Assembly (NCBI RefSeq): GCF_014652635.1
Contig: NZ_BMZE01000004.1
Location: 339,821 to 403,820 of the forward strand
Direction of reading: 5' to 3'
DNA: 64,000 bases
DNA from: Devosia pacifica
Lineage (GTDB): Bacteria > Pseudomonadota > Alphaproteobacteria > Rhizobiales > Devosiaceae
Position numbers and translations under genes: made by a program. Shown piece by piece: positions 8,445 to 17,162 of this stretch (position 1 is its first letter; the number at the start of each line of letters is the position of its first letter). Under the pieces are notes generated by a model, which was not told where the DNA came from, made no database searches, and worked only from the letters and a program-made list of their open reading frames with translations.

Positions 8445-10361
8445 TCAGGCTTTGGCCCGCTGCCAGGCAGAAACCAGCGATTGGAAGCGTTCCGCCATGT
8501 CGGAGACCGCCTCCTCGTCGCTCATCTGGCCGTCGAGCCAGGCTCTTGCCGCGAGACCAAAAATGGTACGGCCAACGGCAAAGCCGCGCACAGTGCGCGC
8601 TGTGCGCGCTGCCGCAAAACTCGCTGTCAACGTGTCCTGCGGCGCATCCAGCCCGAGCAGCACAACGCCGCGGCACAGCGGGTCGCGCGCCTCGATTACC
8701 GCATCAATCGCAGCCCACGCAGCCGGGCTGTCCTGCGCCTCGAGTTTCCACCAGTCCGGCTTGATGCCGGCCTCATAGAATTCGGTCAACGCCTCCGCGA
8801 CCGTGTCGTCATCGAGTGTTCCGTGCTTGCCGGCGATGATCTCCACCAACAGCTCCCGCCCGACCTTGCGCGCGGCCTCATAGGCCGTGCGTACCTTGTC
8901 GATCTGGTTCTGCTTGAGGCCGGTCATGTCCTTCGGGTGGTAAAAGCACAGAACCTTGGCGCAATGATCCACCGGCCAGTCAATCAGCCGCGAGCCCAAA
9001 TCCTGGCTGAACTCGAACCGAAGCGGGCGTGAGCCCGGAAGCTCCAGCGGCCGTGCCACCCACAGCCCCGCCTCTTCGGCGCGGAACAGGGCCTCGCGGC
9101 CATATTTGTCGTCGAGCAGCATGCCGAAGCCAGGCTTGTCGCCTGCCACTCGCACCGCTGCCTCGACAGCGAGCGCCTTGAACTGCGGTATCCGCTCGAG
9201 CTTTGCCTTGTCCGAGCCGGCCATGTCTTCGATCTGGCTGCGATGATCGATGGCAAGCGCCATCAACTCCGGCCATTCGCGCCGCCGGGTCGTCGCCCAG
9301 TGAACGTGGTTGATCGCCTCGTCCTTGCGCAGCGCCTTGTGCTTGCTGCCGTTGTCGAGGAAATACTGCAGCTCGGTCCAGGTCGGGATTTCCGGCGCAC
9401 ATAGCAGGCGCGATACGGCAAAAGCGCCGCAGGCGTTCGCCCAGGTCGCGGAAGTTTCGTGCGGTTCGCCGCGCAGCCAACCGCGGAGAAACCCGGACAT
9501 GAACGCATCGCCTGCGCCAAGCGTATTGTAGACCTCGATCGGAAAGCCCTTGCCGACAATGCCGTCCTCGAGATCGTCGGGCACGTCTCCATCATAAACG
9601 ATGCACCCCATCGGCCCGCGTTTCAGCACGATGGTCGCCGCAGAGAGGGCACGGATGGCCTTCAAAGCCTCATGCAGATCCGACGCACCGCCAGCAATCA
9701 GCACTTCTTCTTCCGTACCGACAATCAGATCGCATTCCGGCAGAACTTCGGCCATGCGCTCCGAGACCTCTTTCGAGGCAATATACCGGTTATCGCCTGC
9801 GTCATGTCCGGCGAGGCCCCAAAGGTTGGGCCGGTAGTCGATGTCGAAGACCACCTGCGCGCCGTTTTCCTTGGCGAGTTTCATCGCCTTGCGCTGTGCT
9901 GCTGCGGTGTTGGGCTTGGCGAAGTGCGTGCCGGTCACCAGCACTGCACGAGACCGTGCGATGAACGCCGGGTCGATATCGCTTTCTTCAAGTGCGTTGT
10001 CGGCGCAATTGTCTCGATAGAACAGCAGCGGAAACGAAGTCTCACTCTGTACCGAGAGAATAGCCAAAGCTGTCAGACGCTCTGGATCTGAGACAATGCC
10101 CGCTGTCTCCACACCTTCGCGCTGCAGTTGCTCGGTGATGAACCGGCCCATCTGCTCGGCGCCGACACGGGTAATCAACGCTGATTTGAGGCCTAGCCGG
10201 GCAGTGCCGACTGAAATATTGCACGGGCACCCACCGACCGACTTCGCGAAACTGCCGACATCTTCCAGCCGCGTGCCGATCTGCTGGCCGTAAAGATCGA
10301 CAGAGGCGCGACCGATCGTGATGACATCGAGATCGAAGCTCTTGCTGGTGCTTTCGGACAC
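8445..10361 (-). CDS. iolC: Fused 5-dehydro-2-deoxygluconokinase / DUF2090 (aldolase-like) protein
   Basis: A 638-aa two-domain protein. Residues ~1-330 are a PfkB sugar kinase: ITIGRASVDLYGQQIG at the start and the C-terminal signature NTLGAGDAFMSGFLRG with catalytic Asp. It phosphorylates 2-deoxy-5-keto-gluconate. Residues ~345-638 are the DUF2090 domain, annotated in many alphaproteobacteria as the 2-deoxy-5-keto-gluconate-6-phosphate aldolase half (FYHPKDMTGLKQNQIDKV; GVVLLGLDAP; GFAVGRTIFG). This would do the step performed by IolJ elsewhere, and no separate iolJ is seen in the window. GTG start with GGGAGAA upstream. First gene of the iol operon, preceded by a GGAA-N6-TTCC operator. Confidence 0.93.
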   Translation of the reverse strand: MSESTSKSFDLDVITIGRASVDLYGQQIGTRLEDVGSFAKSVGGCPCNISVGTARLGLKSALITRVGAEQMGRFITEQLQREGVETAGIVSDPERLTALAILSVQSETSFPLLFYRDNCADNALEESDIDPAFIARSRAVLVTGTHFAKPNTAAAQRKAMKLAKENGAQVVFDIDYRPNLWGLAGHDAGDNRYIASKEVSERMAEVLPECDLIVGTEEEVLIAGGASDLHEALKAIRALSAATIVLKRGPMGCIVYDGDVPDDLEDGIVGKGFPIEVYNTLGAGDAFMSGFLRGWLRGEPHETSATWANACGAFAVSRLLCAPEIPTWTELQYFLDNGSKHKALRKDEAINHVHWATTRRREWPELMALAIDHRSQIEDMAGSDKAKLERIPQFKALAVEAAVRVAGDKPGFGMLLDDKYGREALFRAEEAGLWVARPLELPGSRPLRFEFSQDLGSRLIDWPVDHCAKVLCFYHPKDMTGLKQNQIDKVRTAYEAARKVGRELLVEIIAGKHGTLDDDTVAEALTEFYEAGIKPDWWKLEAQDSPAAWAAIDAVIEARDPLCRGVVLLGLDAPQDTLTASFAAARTARTVRGFAVGRTIFGLAARAWLDGQMSDEEAVSDMAERFQSLVSAWQRAKA

Positions 10362-10425
10362 ATTCTTCTCCCGGCTGATCTGTCTGGCGTCCTGCGTGGC
10401 GCTACGGCTTTCACCGTTCGGTACC

Positions 10426-10461
10426 TCCAGAACGCGGTCGTTCTAAAACATGAGTTCTGGA
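10426..10461 (-). repeat. Nested inverted repeats in the iolC leader
   Basis: TCCAGAAC (10426-10433) and GTTCTGGA (10454-10461) are perfect 8-bp inverted repeats 20 bases apart. A second, tighter repeat AGAACG-CGGT-CGTTCT (10429-10444) uses the same left arm, so the two hairpins exclude each other. They lie between the operator and the iolC start. This could be a second protein-binding site or an RNA structure in the 5' leader. Confidence 0.45.
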
Positions 10462-10473
10462 TGCACGTCAATT

Positions 10474-10489
10474 TGGAATGCAAGTTCCA
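10474..10489. promoter_or_regulatory. IolR-type operator upstream of iolC
   Basis: TGGAA-TGCAAG-TTCCA matches the GGAA-N6-TTCC pattern reported for the RpiR-type inositol regulator IolR of Sinorhizobium. It lies about 110 bases upstream of iolC and just past the 3' end of the regulator gene. A second copy with the same spacing is at 11424-11439. Confidence 0.72.
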
Positions 10490-10496
10490 TTCGAAT

Positions 10497-11357
10497 TTAC
10501 CCCTGCCGCTTGTCTGGCTGTCGTCTCCGCTTTTCGGCCACGCCAACCGTCACGGCCATGGCGAACGCCATGCTGGCGGATAGCGAACGGAACCCGGCAT
10601 GGTCGGCCTCAACAAGTTCGAACCACATTCGCGAGCACTCGACCAGTGGCGACAGCGCAGAGTCGGTCAGCGAGACGATCGGCACACCGTTGCTTGCGAG
10701 AAGCCGCGCCTGTGCCGAGCTTTCCGAGGCATAAGGGGCAAAGCTCACGGCGAACGCAGCATCCTTCGGGCCGGCCATCGCAAGTACCTCGTCGTCAATC
10801 CCGGCAGCCGTTCCGACCAGCGCATAGCGCACGCGCAACTTGCCGAATGCATAGGCCATGTAGCTGCTGATCGGAAACGAACGACGCTTGGCGATCAGGT
10901 AGATGGTCTCGGCTCCGGCCAGCAGTTCAATCGCCTCGTCGAAGGCATCCGGGTCGATAGCGCTGTCGAGGGCATCGAGGGCACGGTGGCCTGCGCCAAC
11001 GAAGCCGTGCAGGATCGCGGCGCTTTCGGAGAGCGATCCATCATCCTCTTCAAGCCGGCGCAGCCGATCCTCATAGCTGGACGTGCGGTCCCGAAGCCTG
11101 GCACGAAAAATCGCCTGCATCGCGGAAAAGCCGTCATATCCGAACAGCTGCGCGAAGCGCACAAGTGTTGATGGCTGCACTTCCGCGGCTTCGGCGATAC
11201 TCGCCGCCGTGCCGAAGGCAATGTCATCGGGGTTGTCGAGGGCATGAACAGCGACCTGCATCAGACGCTTCGGCAGATGCGTTTTGCGCTCGAGTATTGA
11301 GGAGCGCAGGGCATCGAAATCGGCCGGCGGCAGTGCCTTGTCGCTGTCACTATCCAT
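10497..11357 (-). CDS. iolR: RpiR-family regulator of inositol catabolism
   Basis: A 286-aa protein with an N-terminal RpiR/MurR HTH (SIAEAAEVQPSTLVRFAQLFGYDGFSAMQ) and a C-terminal SIS sugar-phosphate domain (LLAGAETIYLIAKRRSFPIS; VSFAPYASESSAQARLLASNGVPIVSLTDS). I chose ATG 11357 (AGGA upstream); an in-frame ATG at 11399 with GGGAG upstream would add 14 residues. It is directly upstream of the iol operon on the same strand, with GGAA-N6-TTCC sites on either side. It most likely represses iolCDEB, the divergent oxidoreductase and itself until a phosphorylated inositol intermediate binds. The symbol rests on context and on the rhizobial counterpart. Confidence 0.85.
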   Translation of the reverse strand: MDSDSDKALPPADFDALRSSILERKTHLPKRLMQVAVHALDNPDDIAFGTAASIAEAAEVQPSTLVRFAQLFGYDGFSAMQAIFRARLRDRTSSYEDRLRRLEEDDGSLSESAAILHGFVGAGHRALDALDSAIDPDAFDEAIELLAGAETIYLIAKRRSFPISSYMAYAFGKLRVRYALVGTAAGIDDEVLAMAGPKDAAFAVSFAPYASESSAQARLLASNGVPIVSLTDSALSPLVECSRMWFELVEADHAGFRSLSASMAFAMAVTVGVAEKRRRQPDKRQG

Positions 11358-11423
11358 AGGAATCCTGGCTTGCTGGAACAGGAGAGCAATCTTCCCCATA
11401 GCGGGCTCCCAATCAAGCGTGGC

Positions 11424-11439
11424 TGGAAGATTCATTCCA
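11424..11439. promoter_or_regulatory. IolR-type operator in the regulator/oxidoreductase intergenic region
   Basis: TGGAA-GATTCA-TTCCA has the same half-sites and six-base spacer as the copy before iolC. Read on the other strand it is TGGAATGAATCTTCCA, sharing TGGAATG..  with the first copy. It lies between the divergent regulator and oxidoreductase starts, so it could control both. Confidence 0.72.
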
Positions 11440-11478
11440 TTTAGGCAATAAGCGGAAAGCCTGGTGCGGGAGAGATCT

Positions 11479-12600
11479 ATGAGCGCGACAATCGGAGTGG
11501 GCCTGATTGGAACGGGATATATGGGCAAGTGCCATGCGCTCGCCTGGACGAGCGTCGGGGCCGTCTTTGGGCCCAAACGCCGCCCGAAACTGGTTCATCT
11601 TGCCGAAGCCGATCCGCAACTTGCTGCCGAGCGTGCAGAAACCTTCGGTTTTGAAAAGTCCACCGCCAATTGGCGCACGCTGATCGCCGATCCTGAGGTC
11701 GATGTGGTCTCGATCACCACCCCCAATGCGCTGCACCCCGAAATGGCCATTGCAGCACTTGAGGCCGGCAAGCATGTCTGGTGCGAAAAGCCGATGGCGC
11801 CGGCTGAAGCGGATGCCGCCCGCATGCGCGATGCCGCCCGCGCCGCCGGCACCGCCGCAATTCTCGGCTACAACTACATCCAGAACCCGATGATCCGGCA
11901 GATCGAGCGTCTGCTGCACGAGGGCGCCATCGGCGCGGTAACGCATATGCGCATCGAAATGGACGAGGATTTCATGGCCGATGCGTCATCTCCGTTCGGC
12001 CCCAAGAGTGATGGCGCCCACGGGTATGGTGCCCTCGATGATTTTGCGGTTCATCCGCTATCGCTCCTCAGCGTACTCGTCGGCCTGCCGCGCCGTGTCG
12101 TCACGCATATGAGTAAGCCGTTCGCGGCCCGCCCAACGGCTGACGGCGGTTCACGCGAGGTTGAAACCTACGACATCGCCAACATCCTGTTTGAACTCGA
12201 ATCCGGTGCCTCTGGCGTATTGTGCGTCAATCGCTCCGCATGGGGCCGCAAGGGGCGCATTGCCGTGCAGATCTACGGCGCGCGCGGCAGCATCGTTTAT
12301 GATCAGGAGCGCATGAACGAAGTGCAGTTCTACAGCGCCGATGATGACCCGGCCGTGCAGGGGTTTCGCACCATTCTCGCAGGGCCGGCGCACGATCCCT
12401 ATGGTCGCTTCGTTCCCGCACCGGGGCATGGCCTCGGATTCAATGATCTCAAGATCATCGAGTGCGCTGAACTGCTGCGCGCGATAGATGGCGATGCCGG
12501 CGCGCGTGTCATTGATTTCGAGCGCGGTCTTGCCATCGAGCGTGCCGTCCATGCCATGGCGCGTTCTCATGAGAGTGGCGGCTGGGTCGATCTCAGCTAA
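11479..12600 (+). CDS. Gfo/Idh/MocA family oxidoreductase linked to inositol catabolism
   Basis: A 373-aa NAD(P)-dependent dehydrogenase. The Rossmann start is GVGLIGTGYMGKCHALAW; WCEKPMAPAEADAARM is the EKP motif; LGYNYIQNPMIRQIERLL and the GALDDFAVHPLSLLSVLVG segment carry the usual catalytic His/Asp region. ATG 11479 is preceded by GGGAGAG. It is divergent from the RpiR regulator with an IolR-type site between them, so it probably acts on inositol, an inositol isomer or a derived sugar. It is clearly different from the IolG at 903. The exact substrate cannot be read from the sequence. Confidence 0.82.
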   Translation: MSATIGVGLIGTGYMGKCHALAWTSVGAVFGPKRRPKLVHLAEADPQLAAERAETFGFEKSTANWRTLIADPEVDVVSITTPNALHPEMAIAALEAGKHVWCEKPMAPAEADAARMRDAARAAGTAAILGYNYIQNPMIRQIERLLHEGAIGAVTHMRIEMDEDFMADASSPFGPKSDGAHGYGALDDFAVHPLSLLSVLVGLPRRVVTHMSKPFAARPTADGGSREVETYDIANILFELESGASGVLCVNRSAWGRKGRIAVQIYGARGSIVYDQERMNEVQFYSADDDPAVQGFRTILAGPAHDPYGRFVPAPGHGLGFNDLKIIECAELLRAIDGDAGARVIDFERGLAIERAVHAMARSHESGGWVDLS

Positions 12601-12601
12601 G

Positions 12602-12629
12602 AAAAAGGGCCGCCGGATGGCGACCCTTT
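12602..12629. terminator. Bidirectional terminator
   Basis: AAAGGG-C-CGCC-GGAT-GGCG-A-CCCTTT forms a stem with one mismatch and is flanked by A-rich and T-rich ends. It lies between the convergent oxidoreductase and EamA transporter genes. Confidence 0.75.
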
Positions 12630-12636
12630 GTATCTG

Positions 12637-13623
12637 TCAGGCGCTTTCGGGGATCGTCAGCGGCCCGCGCTTTTTGCTGAGCCGTCCATTGTCCTGATAG
12701 AGGATGAATAGCGACGCGCCGATGATCAGCGCCGCACCCGGCCAGAACACCAGGGCTGGCGTCTGCGAGAGGATCAGCCATCCCGCCAAGACATTGAGCG
12801 GCAGCTTCAAATCATCAAATGGCTGCAAATAAGTTGCGTCAGCGGCCTTGTAGGCGAGGCTGATGCAATACTGCGCTGCCGCGGTCACGAGCCCCAGCAC
12901 AACGATCAGCCACAGCGCATTGCCGCCCGGCAGCACGAAGTCGAAGCCGGTCGCGAGGCTTGCGGGCAGGGTGCCCGCCGGCAGCACAGCGATCGCAATG
13001 CCGAGTATCAGCCCGATCAGCAAATGGTTGGGGGTGATCAGCACCAGCATGTACAGCGTCAGCGATTCCGGCGCTTCATCGCGGGTCAGATATTTGGTGA
13101 TCACGGAAACAGTGCCCCAGCACGCTGCCGCAAGAATTGGCAGCAGAGATGCCATCGTGAACTGCTCCGAGCCGACCTGCGAGACCATCACCGCGCCGAT
13201 GAAGCCGACAAGCGTCGCGCCGAGCCGTTGCGGCGTCAGCCGCTCACCCAGAAACAGCGTCGCCCCGGTGATGATGAAGAATGGCCCCGTCATCGACAGC
13301 GCCACCATCTGCCACACCGGCACGCCGCTGGCGAAACCGAAGGCAAAGAACTGCACCCCGAGCGCAGAGAGGAACGCGCGAACTTCGTGCGCGAACGGAT
13401 GCCGTGTCTTTAGCGCCGAAAAGCCGATCTTGAGGATCAGTGGCAATGCGAAGACCGTGGCGATCAGATACTGCCAGAAAACGACGGCCGTCGACGGAAC
13501 ACCCATGCCGTAGGTCACGATAGGTGTAATGACGTTGGTGATGGCGAAGGTGACGCCTGCACCAAGCATGAACAGCGCGCCGAAAACGGCGGCGCCGGAG
13601 AGGGGAGAGGTAATCTGGTTCAT
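12637..13623 (-). CDS. ribN: EamA/DMT family transporter under an FMN riboswitch, probable riboflavin importer
   Basis: A 328-aa integral membrane protein with about ten hydrophobic segments forming two EamA repeats (first from FGALFMLGAGVTFAITNVI, second from ILAAACWGTVSVITKYL) and the conserved short helix SMTGPFFIITGATLFLGERL. The family alone does not give a substrate. The 5' leader, however, contains a full RFN element, which in bacteria controls riboflavin synthesis or transport. RibN riboflavin importers of rhizobia and Vibrio are EamA proteins under such switches. The AAAGGATC before the ATG lies directly after a hairpin at 13636-13666. Assignment as riboflavin uptake is inference from this combination. 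Confidence 0.85.
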   Translation of the reverse strand: MNQITSPLSGAAVFGALFMLGAGVTFAITNVITPIVTYGMGVPSTAVVFWQYLIATVFALPLILKIGFSALKTRHPFAHEVRAFLSALGVQFFAFGFASGVPVWQMVALSMTGPFFIITGATLFLGERLTPQRLGATLVGFIGAVMVSQVGSEQFTMASLLPILAAACWGTVSVITKYLTRDEAPESLTLYMLVLITPNHLLIGLILGIAIAVLPAGTLPASLATGFDFVLPGGNALWLIVVLGLVTAAAQYCISLAYKAADATYLQPFDDLKLPLNVLAGWLILSQTPALVFWPGAALIIGASLFILYQDNGRLSKKRGPLTIPESA

Positions 13624-13635
13624 TCGTGATCCTTT

Positions 13636-13666
13636 CCGTAAGACCCAGCTACCTCAGGGTTTACGG
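13636..13666 (-). promoter_or_regulatory. Expression-platform hairpin of the FMN riboswitch
   Basis: On the minus strand CCGTAAACCC and GGGTCTTACGG pair (one bulged base) around a 10-base loop. The helix ends directly before AAAGGATC, the ribosome binding site of the transporter gene. There is no T-run after it, which points to translational rather than transcriptional control. Confidence 0.6.
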
Positions 13667-13723
13667 GGGATCGCAGGCGCGTCGGCGCACGCAAGTCTGC
13701 GCGCACCAGCACCTTTGGCCGTC

Positions 13724-13868
13724 CCGTTCTCTTCCATCCGGACTGTAACCGTCGGCTTCGGAATCACACCGAATCTGCTGACCCGCGCCGACTAGAAGTC
13801 AGCACGGCGCTCGCGGGCTGGAAGCATTGCTTCATCACCGCCGGTGGGGAGTTTCACCCCGCCCTGAG
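13724..13868 (-). promoter_or_regulatory. FMN riboswitch (RFN element)
   Basis: The minus strand contains all conserved blocks of the RFN aptamer in order. These are CAGGGCGGGGTGAAACTCCC with CACCGGCGGT, then AGCCCGCGAGCG, then a variable stem, then TCAGCAGATTCGGTGTGATT with CCGAAGCCGACGGT, and finally TACAGTCCGGATGGAAGAGAA. It binds flavin mononucleotide. It lies about 100 bases upstream of the EamA transporter on the same strand and should lower its expression when FMN is abundant. Confidence 0.96.
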
Positions 13869-13980
13869 AACATATGTGCGACCAAGGCCGCACACGGGGA
13901 TAATTAGGCCAAGCCGGGCAGGGGCGCAAGGCGGCACATTGGTGTTACCGACTTGCGCCCATAGGGCTCGATGCTGTCAA

Positions 13981-15987
13981 TCAGCCCTGATCAAGCCACT
14001 TCACGTCTTCGGGGCTCAACTTGATGTCGAAGGCACGCATCGAATCTTCGAGCTCAAGCAGGCGGCGCGGTCCGATCAGCGGGATCACCGGGAAGGGTTG
14101 TGCCAGCACATAGGCAAGCGCCACGTGGATCGGGCTCATGCCGAGCTTGTTGGCCAACTCGACGGCACGGTCGCGGCGTCCGAAGTTCTCTTCGGAATAC
14201 CAGCAGCGCACCAGTTCCTCGTTGTCCCGCTTGTCGCGGCCGGCACGGTCGGTAAAGAACCCGCGTCCCTGGCTCGACCATGCGAAGTTCGGGATCTGGC
14301 GTTCGTTCAGCCAGCTTTTCCACTCGGCATCGGATGAGTGCACGCAGCCGGCCCAGATCGGGTCGATCATCTCGGCCAGGGAGAAGTTGTTCGACAATGC
14401 CCCCGGCTTGGTCTTTCCAGTGCGCTCTGCATAGGCGATCGCCTCGTCCATGCGTTCTTTGGTCCAGTTGGACCCACCGAAGATGCCGCGGATCCGCCCC
14501 GCCTGAACTTCCGCATCCATCGCATCGACGAACTCGCCCACCGGCACGTCCGGGTTGTCGCGGTGCATGAAGTAGACGTCGATATAGTCCGTCTGCAGCC
14601 GCTCGAGGCTTTGCGTCAACTGCTTGGCGATGACATCCGGATAGACCAGTGGCGAATGGGCGCCCTTGCCGATGAGGATCGACTCCTCGCGCACGCCGCG
14701 TGAGCGATGCCATTCGCCGAACAGCTTTTCGGTGTAGCCGCCGCCATAGACAAAGGCAGTATCGAAGATGTTGCCGCCCGCCTCGTAGAAGGCATCGAGC
14801 AGGATCGCCCCGCTCGCAAAGCTTCGGAAATCCTCAAAGCCGAGCGCAACGACGGAACCCTTCTTGTTGAGTCCCGGAATATCGCGCTTCGGAATGGCTG
14901 TGCCATTCGGCCCAAGCTTGTCGCCATCGAGCGTCAGCGGCCTGTTCGGGGCCTTCTCGATCTCGTAGGTCAGCCCGGCGGCGTTCCGCCACTGGTCGAG
15001 CACACGCAGATTGCCGAGCGTGTCGTCCCAGGTCATGCCGGGAGCCGTCAGCTCCTGCTGGCCAGCCCGGATCGCTTCGCCGGCGCCATCGACCTCAAAG
15101 CTGTAGAGCCAACGGCTCTCTTCGACCGTTGCCTCCTCACGTGTGCCATCGGGGCGGATGACGGTGATGACACCGGTGCCGCCTTGCTTGCCGCTTGCGA
15201 ACCAGAAGTCGGAAATCTCGATCCGCCCCTCGGTGCCGTAAATGCGCAGCACATTGTCGAGCTGCAGCGAGACAGCGCACGACACCTCAGCGACAATGTC
15301 GTTCGGGAAATGCAAGATCGCCGAAGCCCATTCGTCCACGCCGCTCTGACCGAGATGTGCCGTTCCGACCACCTTGCTTGGCTCGAGCGTCGGCTTCCCT
15401 GCGACGGCGCCAGCGATCAGCCGCGAGACCGATACCGGATAGCACCCAACGTCGAGAATGCCGCCACCCGCCAGATCATTGGCGTAGAGACGATGCTCAG
15501 GCATGAACTTCGGCAGCTTGAAGCCGAAGCTCGACTGGATCTTGCGCACCTCGCCAACGCTGCCGGATTTGATCATCTCAAGCAGCTTGGCGATCTGCGG
15601 GTGCAGGCGATACATGAACGCCTCGGCGAGGAACGTTCCGGCCTTGCGCGCCTCATGCATCACCGCGTCAGCCTCGAAGGCGCTCAGCGCCAGCGGCTTT
15701 TCAACCATTGCGTGCTTGCCGGCCCGCGCTGCCTTGATCGCCCATTCCGCATGCATCGGGTGTGGTGTCGCAATATAGACTGCGTCAATGTCCGGATCGG
15801 CCAGAAGCTGGTCGTATCCCTTGATGATCTGCGCGCCGGGAAAATCCTCGGCAAGGCCGGGACGATCGGGGTTGCGGGTGCCGATTGCGGCAAGGGTTGC
15901 GGTCTCAGAATGCGCGATGCCTCCCGCATACGCCTTTGCGATGCCACCGGGCCCAATAATGCCCCAGCGAATCTTGTCTGCACACAT
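13981..15987 (-). CDS. Bifunctional Gfo/Idh/MocA oxidoreductase - aldo/keto reductase fusion
   Basis: A single 668-aa frame. Residues ~1-340 form a Gfo/Idh/MocA dehydrogenase (WGIIGPGGIAKAYAGG; MVEKPLALSAFEADAV; GGGILDVGCYPVSVSRLI). Residues ~360-668 form an aldo/keto reductase with all four catalytic residues visible: Asp and Tyr in FDTAFVYGGG, Lys in LIGKGAH, His in YFMHRDN. The C-terminal NADPH-binding region includes VIPLIGPRRLLELEDSM. Both halves are complete, so this is a real fusion rather than a frameshift artefact. Two linked redox steps on a sugar (oxidation and reduction, as in epimerisation or deoxygenation) are plausible. It stands alone; no operon partners are evident. The substrate is unknown. 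Confidence 0.87.
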   Translation of the reverse strand: MCADKIRWGIIGPGGIAKAYAGGIAHSETATLAAIGTRNPDRPGLAEDFPGAQIIKGYDQLLADPDIDAVYIATPHPMHAEWAIKAARAGKHAMVEKPLALSAFEADAVMHEARKAGTFLAEAFMYRLHPQIAKLLEMIKSGSVGEVRKIQSSFGFKLPKFMPEHRLYANDLAGGGILDVGCYPVSVSRLIAGAVAGKPTLEPSKVVGTAHLGQSGVDEWASAILHFPNDIVAEVSCAVSLQLDNVLRIYGTEGRIEISDFWFASGKQGGTGVITVIRPDGTREEATVEESRWLYSFEVDGAGEAIRAGQQELTAPGMTWDDTLGNLRVLDQWRNAAGLTYEIEKAPNRPLTLDGDKLGPNGTAIPKRDIPGLNKKGSVVALGFEDFRSFASGAILLDAFYEAGGNIFDTAFVYGGGYTEKLFGEWHRSRGVREESILIGKGAHSPLVYPDVIAKQLTQSLERLQTDYIDVYFMHRDNPDVPVGEFVDAMDAEVQAGRIRGIFGGSNWTKERMDEAIAYAERTGKTKPGALSNNFSLAEMIDPIWAGCVHSSDAEWKSWLNERQIPNFAWSSQGRGFFTDRAGRDKRDNEELVRCWYSEENFGRRDRAVELANKLGMSPIHVALAYVLAQPFPVIPLIGPRRLLELEDSMRAFDIKLSPEDVKWLDQG

Positions 15988-16275
15988 GGTGATCTCCTCA
16001 CTTCGGCCACCCGCTCGAAGGTCTGGTGGCTGTCTTTTTGTCTTGGGCTTGAATGCGGTTGCTGGAGGCCGACCGTGGCACGGTCCCGCGACTATTGATA
16101 ATGCACCCGAGTTCTAACCACCGTCTTGTCCGATGGAAATACCGAACGGGCCAAAAGTAAGGTTTCGGCACGAGGCTAAGATGCGGCATGCCTGTCCTGA
16201 AACTGAGCATATCAGTCCTGCAATCGTCACATTCGCGCTCTAGGGGCGCTCGTGTTCAGACAAGGAGCGAGCAAA

Positions 16276-17040
16276 TTGCGACTATGGGCGCTAGGGATGA
16301 TCTTTGGATTGCTTGCAATGACGCCGTCTTCTCCGGCAAGCGCCCAGCATTGCTCTCCCGCAAGGTTCGCTGAAGCCGGCTACATCGTTTGCACGGTGGA
16401 CCCGGCCGCAGAAGATCTTCGCCTGTTCTGGCAAGGACCTGAAGGGGCGCCCTACAAGCATTTCATGAACCTTGGCGCAGCGCTCGCAGACCAGGATGAG
16501 AGGCTTGTGTTCGCGATGAATGCGGGCATGTACCTTCCGGATTTCACACCGTCCGGTCTCTATGTTGAAAACGGCGAGGAATTGCGGCCCCTCAATACCA
16601 TTTCCATCGAAGCCGAGCCGGCAAAGACGCCCAATTTCTACAAGAAACCCAACGGCGTGTTCTTTCTCTCGGAGGCCGGGGCAGGGGTCATGACGACTGA
16701 GGCTTTCGAGGCGTCGAGGCCGCCGGTGCGCTACGCCACTCAGTCGGGGCCGATGCTCGTCATCGATGGCGAATTGCATCCGGCATTGATCCCGGGCTCG
16801 ACCGATCGAACCCGCCGGAGCGGAGTGGGTGTCTGCGAGGACGGTAAGGTGCGGTTGGCGATCAGCGAGGATGACGTCAATTTCCACGATTTCGCGCGGC
16901 TGTTTCGCGATGAGTTGAAGTGCTCAAACGCCCTGTTCCTGGACGGTGGAAACGGCACCGGACTCTACGATCCATCCATTCGGCGTCGAGATGTGTCTTG
17001 GCACGGTGGATTCGGACCGATGATCGGTCTCGTCGAGTAG
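16276..17040 (+). CDS. Exported phosphodiester glycosidase family (DUF2233/NAGPA-like) protein
   Basis: A protein of about 254 aa with a signal peptide (LWALGMIFGLLAMTPSSPASA|QHC). The mature part has features of the NAGPA/DUF2233 fold: LVFAMNAGMYLPDFTPSGLYVENGE, KPNGVFFL, ATQSGPMLVIDGELHP, RRSGVGVCEDGKV and the near-C-terminal CSNALFLDGGNGTGLY. I favour TTG 16276, with AAGGAG 8 bases upstream; a GTG at 16252 in the same frame is an alternative. Enzymes of this family cleave sugar phosphodiesters, and in bacteria some act on periplasmic or wall glycans. The actual target is unknown. The ~290 bases upstream contain no recognisable gene. Confidence 0.8.
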   Translation: MRLWALGMIFGLLAMTPSSPASAQHCSPARFAEAGYIVCTVDPAAEDLRLFWQGPEGAPYKHFMNLGAALADQDERLVFAMNAGMYLPDFTPSGLYVENGEELRPLNTISIEAEPAKTPNFYKKPNGVFFLSEAGAGVMTTEAFEASRPPVRYATQSGPMLVIDGELHPALIPGSTDRTRRSGVGVCEDGKVRLAISEDDVNFHDFARLFRDELKCSNALFLDGGNGTGLYDPSIRRRDVSWHGGFGPMIGLVE

Positions 17041-17162
17041 TTTTCAGACGAAAGCTTCATCGAGCAAGTGACGCGCCGCGGTTCGAACCGTACAAGCCCG
17101 AAGCGAAATCGGGTATGAGCATTTTTACGTCCCCGGTCGCAGCCAAATGAACAGAGCCCGCC

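Noticed and set aside
14707..16098. Long (463-codon) open frame on the plus strand
   Set aside because: It lies opposite the Gfo/Idh-AKR fusion gene and its translation is Arg/His-rich with no family motif. High-GC codon bias on the other strand creates such long shadows.
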